61,623 nucleotides of DNA from CAYONQ01 sp964405375 (GCA_964405375.1 CAYONQ010000001.1:1-61623); one strand, 5' to 3'; positions 38,379 to 46,625 are shown, counted from the first letter of the stretch. Notes: a model not told the origin generated them from the sequence alone. Program-made: numbers and translations.

Positions 38379-39113
38379 ATGCCTGATAAGCGAACACATA
38401 GAGGCCCGCATCCGGCAGATGCCAAATTATTTGCCCCTGCCGTGATTGCCGATTTACGAGCAGCCCTTGCCGATTTTTCGCTTTTGCTGACGAAGGGCTA
38501 TGCTGATAAAAGCGCCCTTAAGTTAGTCGGGGACAAACTTTCGCTTACGGAAAGGCAACGGCTGGCAATTATGCGAAGCGCCTGCTCCGACCAGCAGCTC
38601 GCCTCCCGAAGCGAGTGCGAAGTCAGGATTGCCGAACTCACCGGCCAGCCGATTGCTATTGATGGTTATAATGTCCTGATAACGACTGAGGCGGCAATGA
38701 GCGGCGGCTGTATCTTTAAGGGACGGGATGGCTGCTTCAAAGATTTGGCGAGCATACACGGGACGTACCGCAAAGTTACCGAGACGATACCCGCTGTTCA
38801 GCTTATAGGCCAATTCTTAAAAGAGGTTGGCGTAAGCGATTGTTTGTGGCTTTTAGATAGCCCGGTCTCGAACAGCGGCCGATTGAAAACGCTAATCGGC
38901 GAACTGGCCGACAAAAACAACTGGCACTGGGAAATCGAACTTCTCCTGAGTCCCGATGCTAAGCTGATAAAAACTGACTCGATTGTAGCCAGCAGTGACA
39001 GCGTTGTGCTTGACGGCTGCAAAAGATGGGTGAATTTAGCCCGCGCCATTATCGAGGCGAAACTGCCCAAAGCCCACTTGATAGATTTATCAGAAGAAGA
39101 CCGCAGCTATTAA
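38379..39113 (+). CDS. DUF434 domain protein
   Basis: 244 aa. N-terminal HRGPHPADAKLF is the DUF434 signature; the C-terminal part (IDGYNVLITTEAAMSGG, LLDSPVSNSGRL, VASSDSVVLDG) fits the PIN-like nuclease-type domain usually attached to it. Biochemical role unknown. No SD; the ATG directly follows a dispersed repeat, so its 5' end is uncertain. A frame open further upstream exists but the family begins here. Confidence 0.82.
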   Translation: MPDKRTHRGPHPADAKLFAPAVIADLRAALADFSLLLTKGYADKSALKLVGDKLSLTERQRLAIMRSACSDQQLASRSECEVRIAELTGQPIAIDGYNVLITTEAAMSGGCIFKGRDGCFKDLASIHGTYRKVTETIPAVQLIGQFLKEVGVSDCLWLLDSPVSNSGRLKTLIGELADKNNWHWEIELLLSPDAKLIKTDSIVASSDSVVLDGCKRWVNLARAIIEAKLPKAHLIDLSEEDRSY

Positions 39114-39125
39114 ACTCTGACCGAC

Positions 39126-39141
39126 AAACCTTCGGGTTTTT
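39126..39141 (+). terminator. Short UUCG-loop terminator after DUF434 gene
   Basis: AAACC-TTCG-GGTTT followed by TT; a 5-bp stem with a stable C(UUCG)G loop 12 nt after the stop codon. Confidence 0.5.
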
Positions 39142-39826
39142 GCTGTTAGGAGGGTTATTCTCCCCTGCGGCGATTTTTCTCGTGATGACCCATTTTTGCG
39201 AGCGCACGTTTGAATCCCGAAACAATCGGGACAAGATTGGCTTTGTTTGGGTTTGTTTTTTTAGAGCCTGGAAACGATTTAATTTCCATAATCCTTTGTG
39301 AAAAATAAGGTTGCGTTCATTTTGTCGTTTCGGAAATTGGGTTTGTTTTGCATAATCATTCATTTTTGATTGATTAGAGTTTCCGCTGAAAGCAGACGAC
39401 AGAGGACAGCAAGAAATCCGAAATCCTAATATCGAAATCCGAAACAATCTCAAAATCCAAATGACCCAAATTCAAAACAAATTGAACATTAACGAACGAC
39501 TGGACTTGACTTGGGCCTGCTGGCCTGAAGACCTTGCCCTACGGGGCGGTTTGTCGTTTGCCTACTGGCAAACTGGTAGGAATTTTAACATATTTTCAAA
39601 CAAAAGTCAAACGAAAAAGAATCTGGCGTCCATTTTTTTCTGACGTTTACGCCATAAAAAACGAGGTTTAAGACACTTAAGCTGTTACTGCACATCCCGT
39701 TGCTCTGTGCCATAAAAAATTTTCCTTATTTTAGACAAAAACCGAAATGGATATCCTTGCCTATGGCATGGCCTAGAAATGGGGTATAACGAGCAATTTT
39801 TACATAGATTTCAGTCTTACCCGATG
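39142..39826. other. Gene-free region with repeat-derived sequence
   Basis: Holds a small hairpin TCCCGA-AACAA-TCGGGA (39215-39231), a minus-strand frame with segments like NDYAKQTQFPKRQ and KKQTQTKPILSR that I think is a dispersed element rather than a gene, direct copies of GAAATCCGAA (39413-39450), and a hairpin GTTTGCC-TACT-GGCAAAC (39556-39573). No gene supported. Confidence 0.5.
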
Positions 39827-39872
39827 TATAATAGTTAGCGGATAAATATAGCTTTATCCGCCTGTGGCGGAT
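39827..39872 (+). promoter_or_regulatory. -10 box and competing leader hairpins of the protease gene
   Basis: TATAAT at 39827-39832 without a good -35. Just downstream GCGGATAAA (39838-39846) pairs with TTTATCCGC (39853-39861), while ATCCGCC (39856-39862) can instead pair with GGCGGAT (39866-39872). The two stems exclude each other. Confidence 0.4.
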
Positions 39873-39894
39873 TCTTCAACAGCAAGGGGTTTTT

Positions 39895-41443
39895 ATGAAA
39901 AGACTCGTTCGGCTCGCGGCTTATCTTTGTCTTTCACCATTCTGGTCTACCGGCCAGAACAGTGCTATTGCTGCCGAGGATATTGTCCGGCTGGTAAAAG
40001 ACGTCAAGCCCGCCGTCGTCTTAATACAGACCTTCGATGCCGACAGCCAGCCAAGCGGTAGTGCCAGCGGCTTCTTCATAAATGACAAAGCCCACATTAT
40101 CACCAACCACCACGTTATCGAAGGCGCTTACTCTGCCACCGTTAGAACCTCGTCCGGCAGGGAATATGCCGTTGAAGGCATCCTTGCAAGTGACATCAAG
40201 GCCGACATCGTCAAATTATCGGTCAACATACAGGACTCCAACATCACCCCATTGAAACTAAGCACCACAATACCATCGGAAGGCGAAGACATCGTGGTTA
40301 TCGGAAGCCCCCCTCGGCCTTGAGGCAAGTGTATCGACCGGCATAGTGTCGGCAGTTCGGGACATACCCGCCTTCGGCAAAATCCTCCAGATAACCGCTC
40401 CTGTCTCGCCCGGCTCAAGCGGCAGCCCTGTCTTAAATACCAAAGGGGAGGTAATCGGCGTAGCTACATTTATCGCTACCGAAGGCCAGAATCTCAACTT
40501 CGCCATACCTGTAGAAAAAATCCTCTCCTTAAAATATACCCCTGTGCCTGTCAAGCTGGGGCAATTCCATATCCCAGCACCCGATGTGAACGATGCCGAA
40601 TTGCTCTACATAAAAGGCCTGCTGCAGGTTTGGCAGGAAAACTGGGCTGATGCACTTACCTACTTCCAAAAAGCCGTATCAAAAAGGCCACAGTACGCTG
40701 ATGCCTGGTTTTATGTCGGTTATTGCTACGGCGAGCTTGGCCGCCACCGAAAGGCAATAGATGGCTATAAGCAGGTCATCAGAATCAAGCCCGATGACGC
40801 CGAGGCACACCATAATCTCGGTGTTTCTTACGGCGAACTCGGCCGCTATCGAGAGGCGATAGAGGCCTTTAAGCAGGCCATCAGAATCAAGCCCGATGAC
40901 GCCGAGGCATACGATAATCTCGGCGTTGCTTACGACAACCTTGGCCGCTATCAAGAGGCGATAGATGCCTACAAGCAGGCAATCAGAATCAAGCCCGATG
41001 ACGCCGATGCGCACTATAATCTCGGCGTTACTTACTACACGCTTGGCCGCTGGCAAGAGGCGATAGATGGCTTTAAGCAGGCCATCAGAATCAAGCCGGA
41101 TGACGCCGAGGCACACTATAATCTCGGCGTTACTTATGGCCAGCTTGGCCGCTGGCAGGAGGCGATGGAGTCATTTAAGCAGGCAATCAGAATAAAGCCG
41201 GATCTCGCCGAAGCACACTATAGTCTCGGCAATTCTTACGGTCAGCTTGGCCGCTGGCGGGAGGCGATAGCGGCATTTAAGCAGGCAATCAGAATCAAGC
41301 CGGATTACGCCGAGGCACACCGTAATCTCGGTGTTGCTTACTTTCTAATCGGCGACAAGGACTCCGCTCTCGAGGAATACAAAATTCTCAAAACATTAGA
41401 TGTAGAAGATGCCAACAACCTTTTTAACTTAATTTCTGAATAA
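39895..41443 (+). pseudogene. Trypsin-like serine protease with TPR repeats, split by a one-base insertion
   Basis: The first frame (39895-40323) has a signal peptide and the triad His (TNHHVI) and Asp (KADIVKL), then stops at GSPPRP. Six C bases at 40308-40313 are the cause: with five, the reading is GSPLGLEASVSTG, the exact family motif, and runs on to GSSGSPVLN with the catalytic Ser and to a C-terminal set of TPRs (about seven 34-residue units, IRIKPDDAEAHYNLGV). The two halves are 142 and ~376 codons. Either a true inactivating or phase-variable slip, or a sequence error. Intact it would be a ~517-aa secreted DegP/Htr-like protease without a PDZ domain. Confidence 0.85.
40780..41390 (+). 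repeat. 102-bp tandem repeats encoding TPRs
   Basis: About six units of 102 bp (34 codons) with high base identity, each containing AAGCAGGCNATCAGAATCAA. They code the TPR array of the protease gene. DNA-level identity implies recent expansion or conversion. Confidence 0.85.
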
Positions 41444-41574
41444 AGCCGAATAAACTATGGAAAGCAGACTTGTTGAAACTTTTAACCAGGCCAAATTCCG
41501 ACACGTTTTTGCTGTTCATTTCAATCGTAAATAGTAAATTGTAAATCGCCAATTCCCTGTCGGCGCAATAAATT

Positions 41575-41644
41575 GGCCGTGGGTCGGGCGACCCACGGCC
41601 GAGCAATGTTGCATACAAGCCCCCCCTCTTATGTCGGCTTGTAT
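41575..41644. terminator. Two hairpins between convergent genes
   Basis: GGCCGTGGGTCG / CGACCCACGGCC (41575-41600, 11-12 bp) and ATACAAGCC / GGCTTGTAT (41613-41644, 9 bp). They lie between the plus-strand protease-TPR gene and a minus-strand small gene; neither has a clear T tract. Confidence 0.5.
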
Positions 41645-41667
41645 TCAGAAGTATTATGTGTTAGCAA

Positions 41668-41937
41668 TTAAGAGTCCGTTTCGGTTTCATCGAATTTCTG
41701 CTTCAAAAATACGCCCGTACGCCGGGCGGCGTCCTTGCCAAAATCAATACACTTGTGCATCCCGCTGTTAAAAGACTGTGCCAATTCGTCTGACTGGAAC
41801 GCCGAATATACAAGCCCTTCCTCGCAGGATTTTAAGTCCTGATTCTCCGGCACAGGTGCCAAGCAGTAGATTGCGGTTGCAAAGCCGGCGAAATACACTA
41901 TCAGCAAAAATATGAGCTTGCCCCTCCAGCCCCCCAT
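41668..41937 (-). CDS. Small single-pass membrane protein
   Basis: 89 aa. Begins MGGWRGKLIFLLIVYFAGFA, a single helix, then a polar region with two Cys (LKSCEEGL; MHKCIDFG) and a charged end. Start picked for the GGGGGAA SD 6 nt upstream (minus strand); a longer frame to 41997 has no such site. No domain recognised. It follows the DegT aminotransferase on the same strand by 88 nt and may be co-transcribed. Confidence 0.65.
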   Translation of the reverse strand: MGGWRGKLIFLLIVYFAGFATAIYCLAPVPENQDLKSCEEGLVYSAFQSDELAQSFNSGMHKCIDFGKDAARRTGVFLKQKFDETETDS

Positions 41938-42025
41938 ATAAGTTCCCCCTCTAAATAGATTTTTATCGGATGCAACCGCCCCCGTGGCTAATGCCATTAA
42001 AAATATAACATAAAAACGGCCATAG

Positions 42026-43156
42026 TCAAACGGCCGGTGGATTTTTATCCAAAATTTCTTTCAATGTATTACAAACAATCGCTATCTCATCTTTAGTTAG
42101 ATTATTATAAAACGGCAAGGCAATAGTGCTTTGGGACACGGATTCGGTAACAGGGAAATCGCCCTTTTTGTAGCCGAACTGCGCTGAGATAAACGGCTGC
42201 AGATGCACAGGTGAAAAGTAATTGCCGACCTGGACACCCTGCTCTTTCATCTCTTCCAGAATCCTGTTGCGCTGTTCTAAAGTGAACCCATTTGTCAGGC
42301 GGACAACAAAGACGAACCAGCTTATCTCGCAATCAGCGGGCTCGGAAGGCACTATCAACCGCTCGTCCGCCGCCAGCATTTCCTGATACCATTTTGCAAC
42401 CTGCCGGCGTTTGGCCTTGATTTCATCTATTCTCGAAAGCTGCACAATCCCAATCGCACAATTGATGTCGCTTAGCCGGAAGTTATAGCCCAGCCGTTCG
42501 TGGTTTAGCCAGCCGCCACCTTTGCTTCTGCCTTGATTGCGAAGTGATACGCACACATCCGCCAAATCGTCATCGTCGGTCAGAATCACCCCGCCCTCGC
42601 CCGTAGTTATCTGCTTATTGGGATAAAAAGCGAAAGCGCTCATCGTGCCGAATGTCCCAACTTTTTTCCCATTCAACGCAGAACCCAGTGCCTCACAGCC
42701 GTCCTCAATCACCGCCAGGTTGTGTTTCCGGGCAATTTCGCAGACCTTATCGATGCCAGCAGGATTGCCAAAAAGCTCTACCGGCAGAATGGCCTTTGCT
42801 TTGCTGGTTATCTCTGACTCGATTTTCGCAGCGTCGATGTTTAAGGTTACAGGGTCAACATCGACAAAGACCGGCTTGGCGCCGGCCATCATAATAGTCG
42901 TTGCCGAGGAAATGAAGGTAAAAGGCGTGGTAATGACCTCATCGCCGGGTCCAATCCCTAACGCCGGCATACACAAAAACAGGCCGCTGGTGCCGCTGTT
43001 GACGGCCACAGCCCGTTTTCTGCCGATATACCCGGCAAAGGCATCCTCAAACTCTGCCAGCTTGGGACCCAGCGAAAGGTCAGGGCTGCGAAGCACCGCA
43101 CAAACCGCCTCGATTTCCTTTTCGGTGATATCCGGCCGAGATAGATTTATCAACAT
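42026..43156 (-). CDS. DegT/DnrJ/EryC1/StrS family sugar aminotransferase
   Basis: 376 aa, PLP fold type I. PLP Lys181 in FYPNKQITTGEGG; NSGTSGLFLCMPAL binds phosphate; EDGCEALG at 151-158 replaces the commoner EDAAQALG but keeps the Asp; FRLSDINCAIGIVQL is typical. It makes amino sugars (keto-sugar nucleotide to amino-sugar nucleotide), or a related glycan modification. The other glycan genes lie 4-14 kb away on the opposite strand. Confidence 0.93.
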   Translation of the reverse strand: MLINLSRPDITEKEIEAVCAVLRSPDLSLGPKLAEFEDAFAGYIGRKRAVAVNSGTSGLFLCMPALGIGPGDEVITTPFTFISSATTIMMAGAKPVFVDVDPVTLNIDAAKIESEITSKAKAILPVELFGNPAGIDKVCEIARKHNLAVIEDGCEALGSALNGKKVGTFGTMSAFAFYPNKQITTGEGGVILTDDDDLADVCVSLRNQGRSKGGGWLNHERLGYNFRLSDINCAIGIVQLSRIDEIKAKRRQVAKWYQEMLAADERLIVPSEPADCEISWFVFVVRLTNGFTLEQRNRILEEMKEQGVQVGNYFSPVHLQPFISAQFGYKKGDFPVTESVSQSTIALPFYNNLTKDEIAIVCNTLKEILDKNPPAV

Positions 43157-43478
43157 AGGAAAAACCCTTCCTTAAAACGAATAATTATTACTGTAAACCT
43201 GACCACATATCTGCGGTTCTGCCTAACAACCCAATATTAACCCCTTCCAACAGATAAATCAAAGGCATTTTTCTGACCTTTGCAGATTGAATATGTCCGG
43301 TTTTTAATTTTATTTTCTTCTGAAAAACCACAAGCACTTATGGGACGTAGTATCTTATAGGCAGCGGTTTATTCGGCTGCAAACCGTAAATTTACAATTT
43401 ACGTCTTAAACGGCCTCGCTTTAAGGCCGAATAAGGGTATATAACATAGTGCGAATACACAGTAATGGGAATCAAAAA
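43157..43478. other. Divergent intergenic region
   Basis: Separates the minus-strand aminotransferase from the plus-strand regulator. A hairpin CGGCCT...AGGCCG (about 43410-43428) and TATATAAC (about 43437-43445) near the regulator suggest its promoter region. No gene seen. Confidence 0.4.
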
Positions 43479-44057
43479 ATGGCAAAAGGTAAAAACGTAT
43501 TAACGACAGGCGACGTGGCCAGGATTTGCAACGTTGCTCCCCGAACAGTCTCCAAGTGGTTTGACAACGGCCAGCTGAAGGGCTACCGCATACCCGGCAG
43601 CAAGGACCGGCGAATACCTGTCAACGAGCTGATCCGTTTTATGAAAGCACACAATATGCCCGCAGCAGCACTGCCGGTCGGCAAAATCAGGGTCCTTATA
43701 GCAGACAGCAACACCGATACAACCTCAGCTTTGGCCGATGCCCTGCGAACCAAAGCAGATTACGAAGTGCAAACCGTCCACAGTGATTTCCAGACCGGCT
43801 TAACCGCACAGAAATTTGCCCCACACGTACTGCTGATAAGTCTTCTGGCCGAAGGCATAAACGCAGCAAACATATGCAAAGCCATCCGCTCCAATGAGGA
43901 TTTGCAGACCATCAAAATCATAGCGCTTGCGAACCGGCTAAGTGACTCTGAGTCCGCCGCTTTACTGCAGAAGGGCTTTGACGGCTACATATCCGACCCC
44001 GCCGACGTCACTGAAATTATCAAAAAGATTGAAGAAACAACTGCGATTATCTATTAG
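43479..44057 (+). CDS. HTH - degenerate receiver regulator
   Basis: 192 aa from this ATG. Residues 7-58 are an excisionase/MerR-like helix-turn-helix (LTTGDVARICNVAPRTVSKW). Residues 69-188 are a CheY-like receiver (IRVLIADSNTD), but the phospho-acceptor Asp is Ser121 (HVLLISLLAEG) and the conserved Thr/Lys positions are Ala and Asp (ISDPAD), so it should not be phosphorylated in the usual way. It likely binds DNA and senses by protein contact. Ends at a strong terminator. Confidence 0.87.
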   Translation: MAKGKNVLTTGDVARICNVAPRTVSKWFDNGQLKGYRIPGSKDRRIPVNELIRFMKAHNMPAAALPVGKIRVLIADSNTDTTSALADALRTKADYEVQTVHSDFQTGLTAQKFAPHVLLISLLAEGINAANICKAIRSNEDLQTIKIIALANRLSDSESAALLQKGFDGYISDPADVTEIIKKIEETTAIIY

Positions 44058-44087
44058 CAGCCGCCGGTTTATCTTCAGCCACTAATA

Positions 44088-44117
44088 AAAAACCGGTCCC
44101 ACAGACCGGTCTTTTCT
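44088..44117 (+). terminator. Intrinsic terminator after HTH-receiver gene
   Basis: ACCGGTC-CCACA-GACCGGT followed by CTTTTCT, 7-bp GC-rich stem and T tract, 35 nt after the stop. Confidence 0.85.
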
Positions 44118-44182
44118 GTGTAACAGTTACTCTTATCCGCAGTCATTAGAATTTTACCGTTCAATACAGCTATTCCTGATGC

Positions 44183-44210
44183 TTGACAGCAATAATTTTG
44201 AGTCTAAAAT
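44183..44210 (+). promoter_or_regulatory. Promoter, possibly leaderless, of the acyltransferase gene
   Basis: TTGACA (44183-44188), 16 nt, TAAAAT (44205-44210). The ATG at 44219 is 8 nt further on, so the mRNA would begin about at the start codon. No SD exists. Confidence 0.8.
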
Positions 44211-44218
44211 CACGGTCT

Positions 44219-45172
44219 ATGGCTAATTCGGCGCCACAGAAGAAGAAAAGGAAAAGACATAATCCCTTTACGGATTGGTTCTGGTATGTTGCGCTGCGGA
44301 TTCTTGTGATTTTCCTTTACCTTTTTGACGTCGAGACCAATCTAAAGACCGCTTGTTTTCTTGGCCGACTGCTGTGGAAACATTATCACCGGGGCCGAAA
44401 GCGGGCGCTGAATAATCTTCGCGCAAGCTTCCCGGAAAAAAGCGAACAATGGTTATGGCACACCGGACGACGAAGTTTCGAGCATATCGCAATGCTGGCA
44501 ATTGACATATTGTTCACGCCGCGATTGGTGAAAAAGCACAACTGGCGGGACTATTCGCAGTTTAAAACCGCCGAAAAGGCCAAGTGGCTGATGAAAGAAG
44601 GCAACGGTATGATTATGGTCGCGGCCCACTACGGCAACTTTGAGATTATGGGCTATATGCTGGGGCTGTTCGGTTTTAATGTTTATAGTATTGCCCGGCC
44701 GTTGGACAACAAGTTTATTAATAGCTACCTGTATGAGGTCCGCCGGCAAGTCGGCCAGAAAATAATCGATAAAAAAGGCGCAGCCGAGCTTATGGAGGAT
44801 ATCGCCTCAAGAGGTGCGACACTCTGCTTTATCGCCGACCAGGATGCCGGCAGAAAAGGGATATTCGTTGACTTCTTCGGCCGTAAGGCCAGCACCTACA
44901 AAAGCATAGCCCTACTTGCTATCACCAATAATGTACCGATAGGCGTAGCTTATAGCAGAAGGATTGATAACCGTTTTTACTTTGAAATTGGGATTAATCG
45001 AATTATCTTCCCCGAAGAGTGGGCCGAAAGAGACGACGCCCTTGAGTGGGTTACCGCAGAATATACCAGGGCAATAGAGCAATTCGTACGGGAAGAACCG
45101 AGCCAGTACTGGTGGCTACACCGCAGATGGAAACATCGGCCAAAAAAAGAGATACAAACAGCCAAGGGGTAA
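44219..45172 (+). CDS. LpxL/HtrB-type lipid A acyltransferase
   Basis: 317 aa. The catalytic HX4E motif is HYGNFE at 137-142; one hydrophobic helix near 22-38 anchors it to the inner membrane. SYLYEVRRQVGQ, ADQDAGRKGIFVDFFG and PSQYWWLHRRWKHRP are family features. It transfers a secondary acyl chain to a lipid A precursor. Start set at this ATG because a TTG upstream is inside the -35 box. The protein's N-terminus is very basic (QKKKRKRH). Confidence 0.92.
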   Translation: MANSAPQKKKRKRHNPFTDWFWYVALRILVIFLYLFDVETNLKTACFLGRLLWKHYHRGRKRALNNLRASFPEKSEQWLWHTGRRSFEHIAMLAIDILFTPRLVKKHNWRDYSQFKTAEKAKWLMKEGNGMIMVAAHYGNFEIMGYMLGLFGFNVYSIARPLDNKFINSYLYEVRRQVGQKIIDKKGAAELMEDIASRGATLCFIADQDAGRKGIFVDFFGRKASTYKSIALLAITNNVPIGVAYSRRIDNRFYFEIGINRIIFPEEWAERDDALEWVTAEYTRAIEQFVREEPSQYWWLHRRWKHRPKKEIQTAKG

Positions 45173-45219
45173 TTTAACCGGAAAATCCCGGTCTTGTGAA
45201 ACCATCCTGCGAGTTGGGC

Positions 45220-45528
45220 TTACTTTTCTTCTTTCTTAAACTGCTCAAGCGATTGCGGCTCGGCCACCTTGCGGTAGCCAAGTGCCTTTATCACCTCAAG
45301 AACCTCGGTCCAGGTTGGAAATGGTCTTGCATTTTTTCTTTTATACTCGTCAATAGCCATAACAAATTCAAACTGTTCGTCCGACATATCGCCTTCTTCG
45401 GCGGATTTTCGCTCATCGCTTCTGCGTCTGCCCGGGCCTCGCCGGCGGTCCAGTCCTAAACGCCTGTCAACAACATCCCGCCTGCGGTCTTCACCCGACC
45501 GACGCTCTATGAAATGCTGATTGTCCAT
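45220..45528 (-). CDS. Arg-rich small protein
   Basis: 102 aa. Residues 8-35 are packed with Arg-Asp/Arg-Arg units (ERRSGEDRRRDVVDRR, then DRRRGPGRRRSD); the C-terminal half (FEFVMAIDEYKRKNARPFPT and EVLEVIKALGYRKVAEP) could be helical. GAGGT SD 5 nt before the ATG (minus strand). It follows the DUF2007 copy B gene by 50 nt and is likely in the same transcript. I do not recognise its family; nucleic-acid binding is only a guess from charge. Confidence 0.7.
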   Translation of the reverse strand: MDNQHFIERRSGEDRRRDVVDRRLGLDRRRGPGRRRSDERKSAEEGDMSDEQFEFVMAIDEYKRKNARPFPTWTEVLEVIKALGYRKVAEPQSLEQFKKEEK

Positions 45529-45570
45529 TTGTACCTCGTATCCGATATCCACATCACACACAATAAATCT

Positions 45571-46103
45571 GGTGGCGGTTAAAGCTCGTCCTCGAAGAGG
45601 TCACTGTCAAAGTCCTCGTCTTCTTCTTCCAGCGCAAAATCGTAAAAATCATCATAGGCATCCTGCGACTCGATTATTACGTGTGCCTCATCGAGAAAAT
45701 CCTCAGGGACCATTACAGCAATGCCTTTACCGCCGCCTTGGGCGGATTGGTCCTCTTGTTTGATGATGACGGGTATATCGTTGTTCTTCAGCAGCGTTTC
45801 ATAGTCCCTGGCCAGTTCGGCATCTTCGGTGAATGCAACGGCGACAAGCTCTTGCAGCCTGGCCTGTGATTTTTGAGTTTTTTTGCGATGTTTCGCCATT
45901 CTATCTCTCCGCTACAAGCCGGATTCCCAAGTGTATTTTATTGCGTTTTGAGTCTCGCTTAACCTGACTTACTATCGGCTCTGAAAGGCCGTTTATTCAG
46001 ATATTTTCGTCAAAATAAGCCGTTTGAATTATTAAATTATTAAAAATTACCCGCCCCGCAATTGTGAAAATTTGACATTTGTGCACATTTTTTTGTTGCA
46101 AAT
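45571..46103 (-). repeat. Copy B of inverted DUF2007 duplication
   Basis: Inverted counterpart of 27358-27892: gene, leader and 8 nt after the stop (TAACCGCCACC in both). The leaders share GTAAGTCAGGTTAAGCGAGAC and CCGGCTTGTAGCGGAGAGATA. Confidence 0.88.
45579..45899 (-). CDS. DUF2007-like protein, copy B
   Basis: 106 aa, close to copy A at 27561-27884 (same MAKHRKKT start, same GIAVMVPEDFLDEAHVIIES core and acidic tail ...DSDLFEDEL) with changes concentrated at IIKQEDQSAQGGGKG. The long conserved leader suggests shared regulation. Downstream is the Arg-rich gene; upstream and divergent is the histone gene. Confidence 0.85.
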   Translation of the reverse strand: MAKHRKKTQKSQARLQELVAVAFTEDAELARDYETLLKNNDIPVIIKQEDQSAQGGGKGIAVMVPEDFLDEAHVIIESQDAYDDFYDFALEEEDEDFDSDLFEDEL

Positions 46104-46323
46104 CCTTGCAGCTGTATGTAATAACAAGGCCTGAATGTTGTTCTTTTGCGGGAAAGCCCCAAATATAAGGGCGTTCAGGCAGGGAGTTTTATTTGTGGTT
46201 CTTCACAAATGGGGTCCCGAGGCCGACAAAACACAAAAGCAGTTTCCCGATAGTACGCCGGCTTCAAGGATATGATGCCGGACTATTAAAACTTAACTTT
46301 TTTAATATGGAGGATTTTTGTCA
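46104..46323 (+). other. Upstream region of the histone gene
   Basis: Shares the spacer with DUF2007 copy B. A weak promoter, TTGCAA (46096-46101), 17 nt, TAATAA (46119-46124), would give a ~190-nt leader. The leader has short inverted repeats such as GCCGGCTTCAAGGATATGATGCCGG. The GGAGG at about 46310 lies 10-11 nt before the ATG. I recognise no riboswitch. Confidence 0.4.
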
Positions 46324-46509
46324 ATGGCAAAGAAAAAAGAATCTCTGATTGTAGCCAGCAAAGTTAAGGCCTATATCAAGAGCAAGAAGATGATGACCTC
46401 ATCTGAGTTGCTCGGAGCACTCAACGATGCTGTCTATCGTATGCTTGACGGTGCTGCTGCCCGAACCAAGGCCAACCGCCGCAGTACAGTCAAGGCACAG
46501 GACCTGTAG
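46324..46509 (+). CDS. Bacterial histone-fold protein (HBb type)
   Basis: 61 aa: helix 1 (LIVASKVKAYIKSK), a loop with MMTS, long helix 2 (ELLGALNDAVYRMLDGAAAR) and the RRSTVKAQDL end. This matches the single-histone-fold bacterial proteins exemplified by Bdellovibrio Bd0055: shared SKVKxxIK, MxTS, and the Arg-x-T-V-xx-x-D loop2/helix3 region. It should dimerise and bind or coat DNA in the nucleoid. Strong 3' hairpins suggest a separate, abundant transcript. A TTG 6 nt upstream is in frame, but the ATG is usual for the family. Confidence 0.85.
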   Translation: MAKKKESLIVASKVKAYIKSKKMMTSSELLGALNDAVYRMLDGAAARTKANRRSTVKAQDL

Positions 46510-46515
46510 AGAAAA

Positions 46516-46565
46516 CTGCTGTTTTGTAAAAGCAGCCCATTCTGCGAAAAAACCGCAAAATGGGC
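46516..46565 (+). terminator. Two stacked hairpins after the histone gene
   Basis: CTGCT...AGCAG (46516-46534) then GCCCATTCTGCG...CGCAAAATGGGC (46535-46565). Neither has a T tract; both may protect the 3' end. Confidence 0.5.
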
Positions 46566-46625
46566 ACTCAACAGCTAACATCTTTTGAACAGGTATCTTA
46601 CGTCTGCGATAACGCTGCTAAAGTG

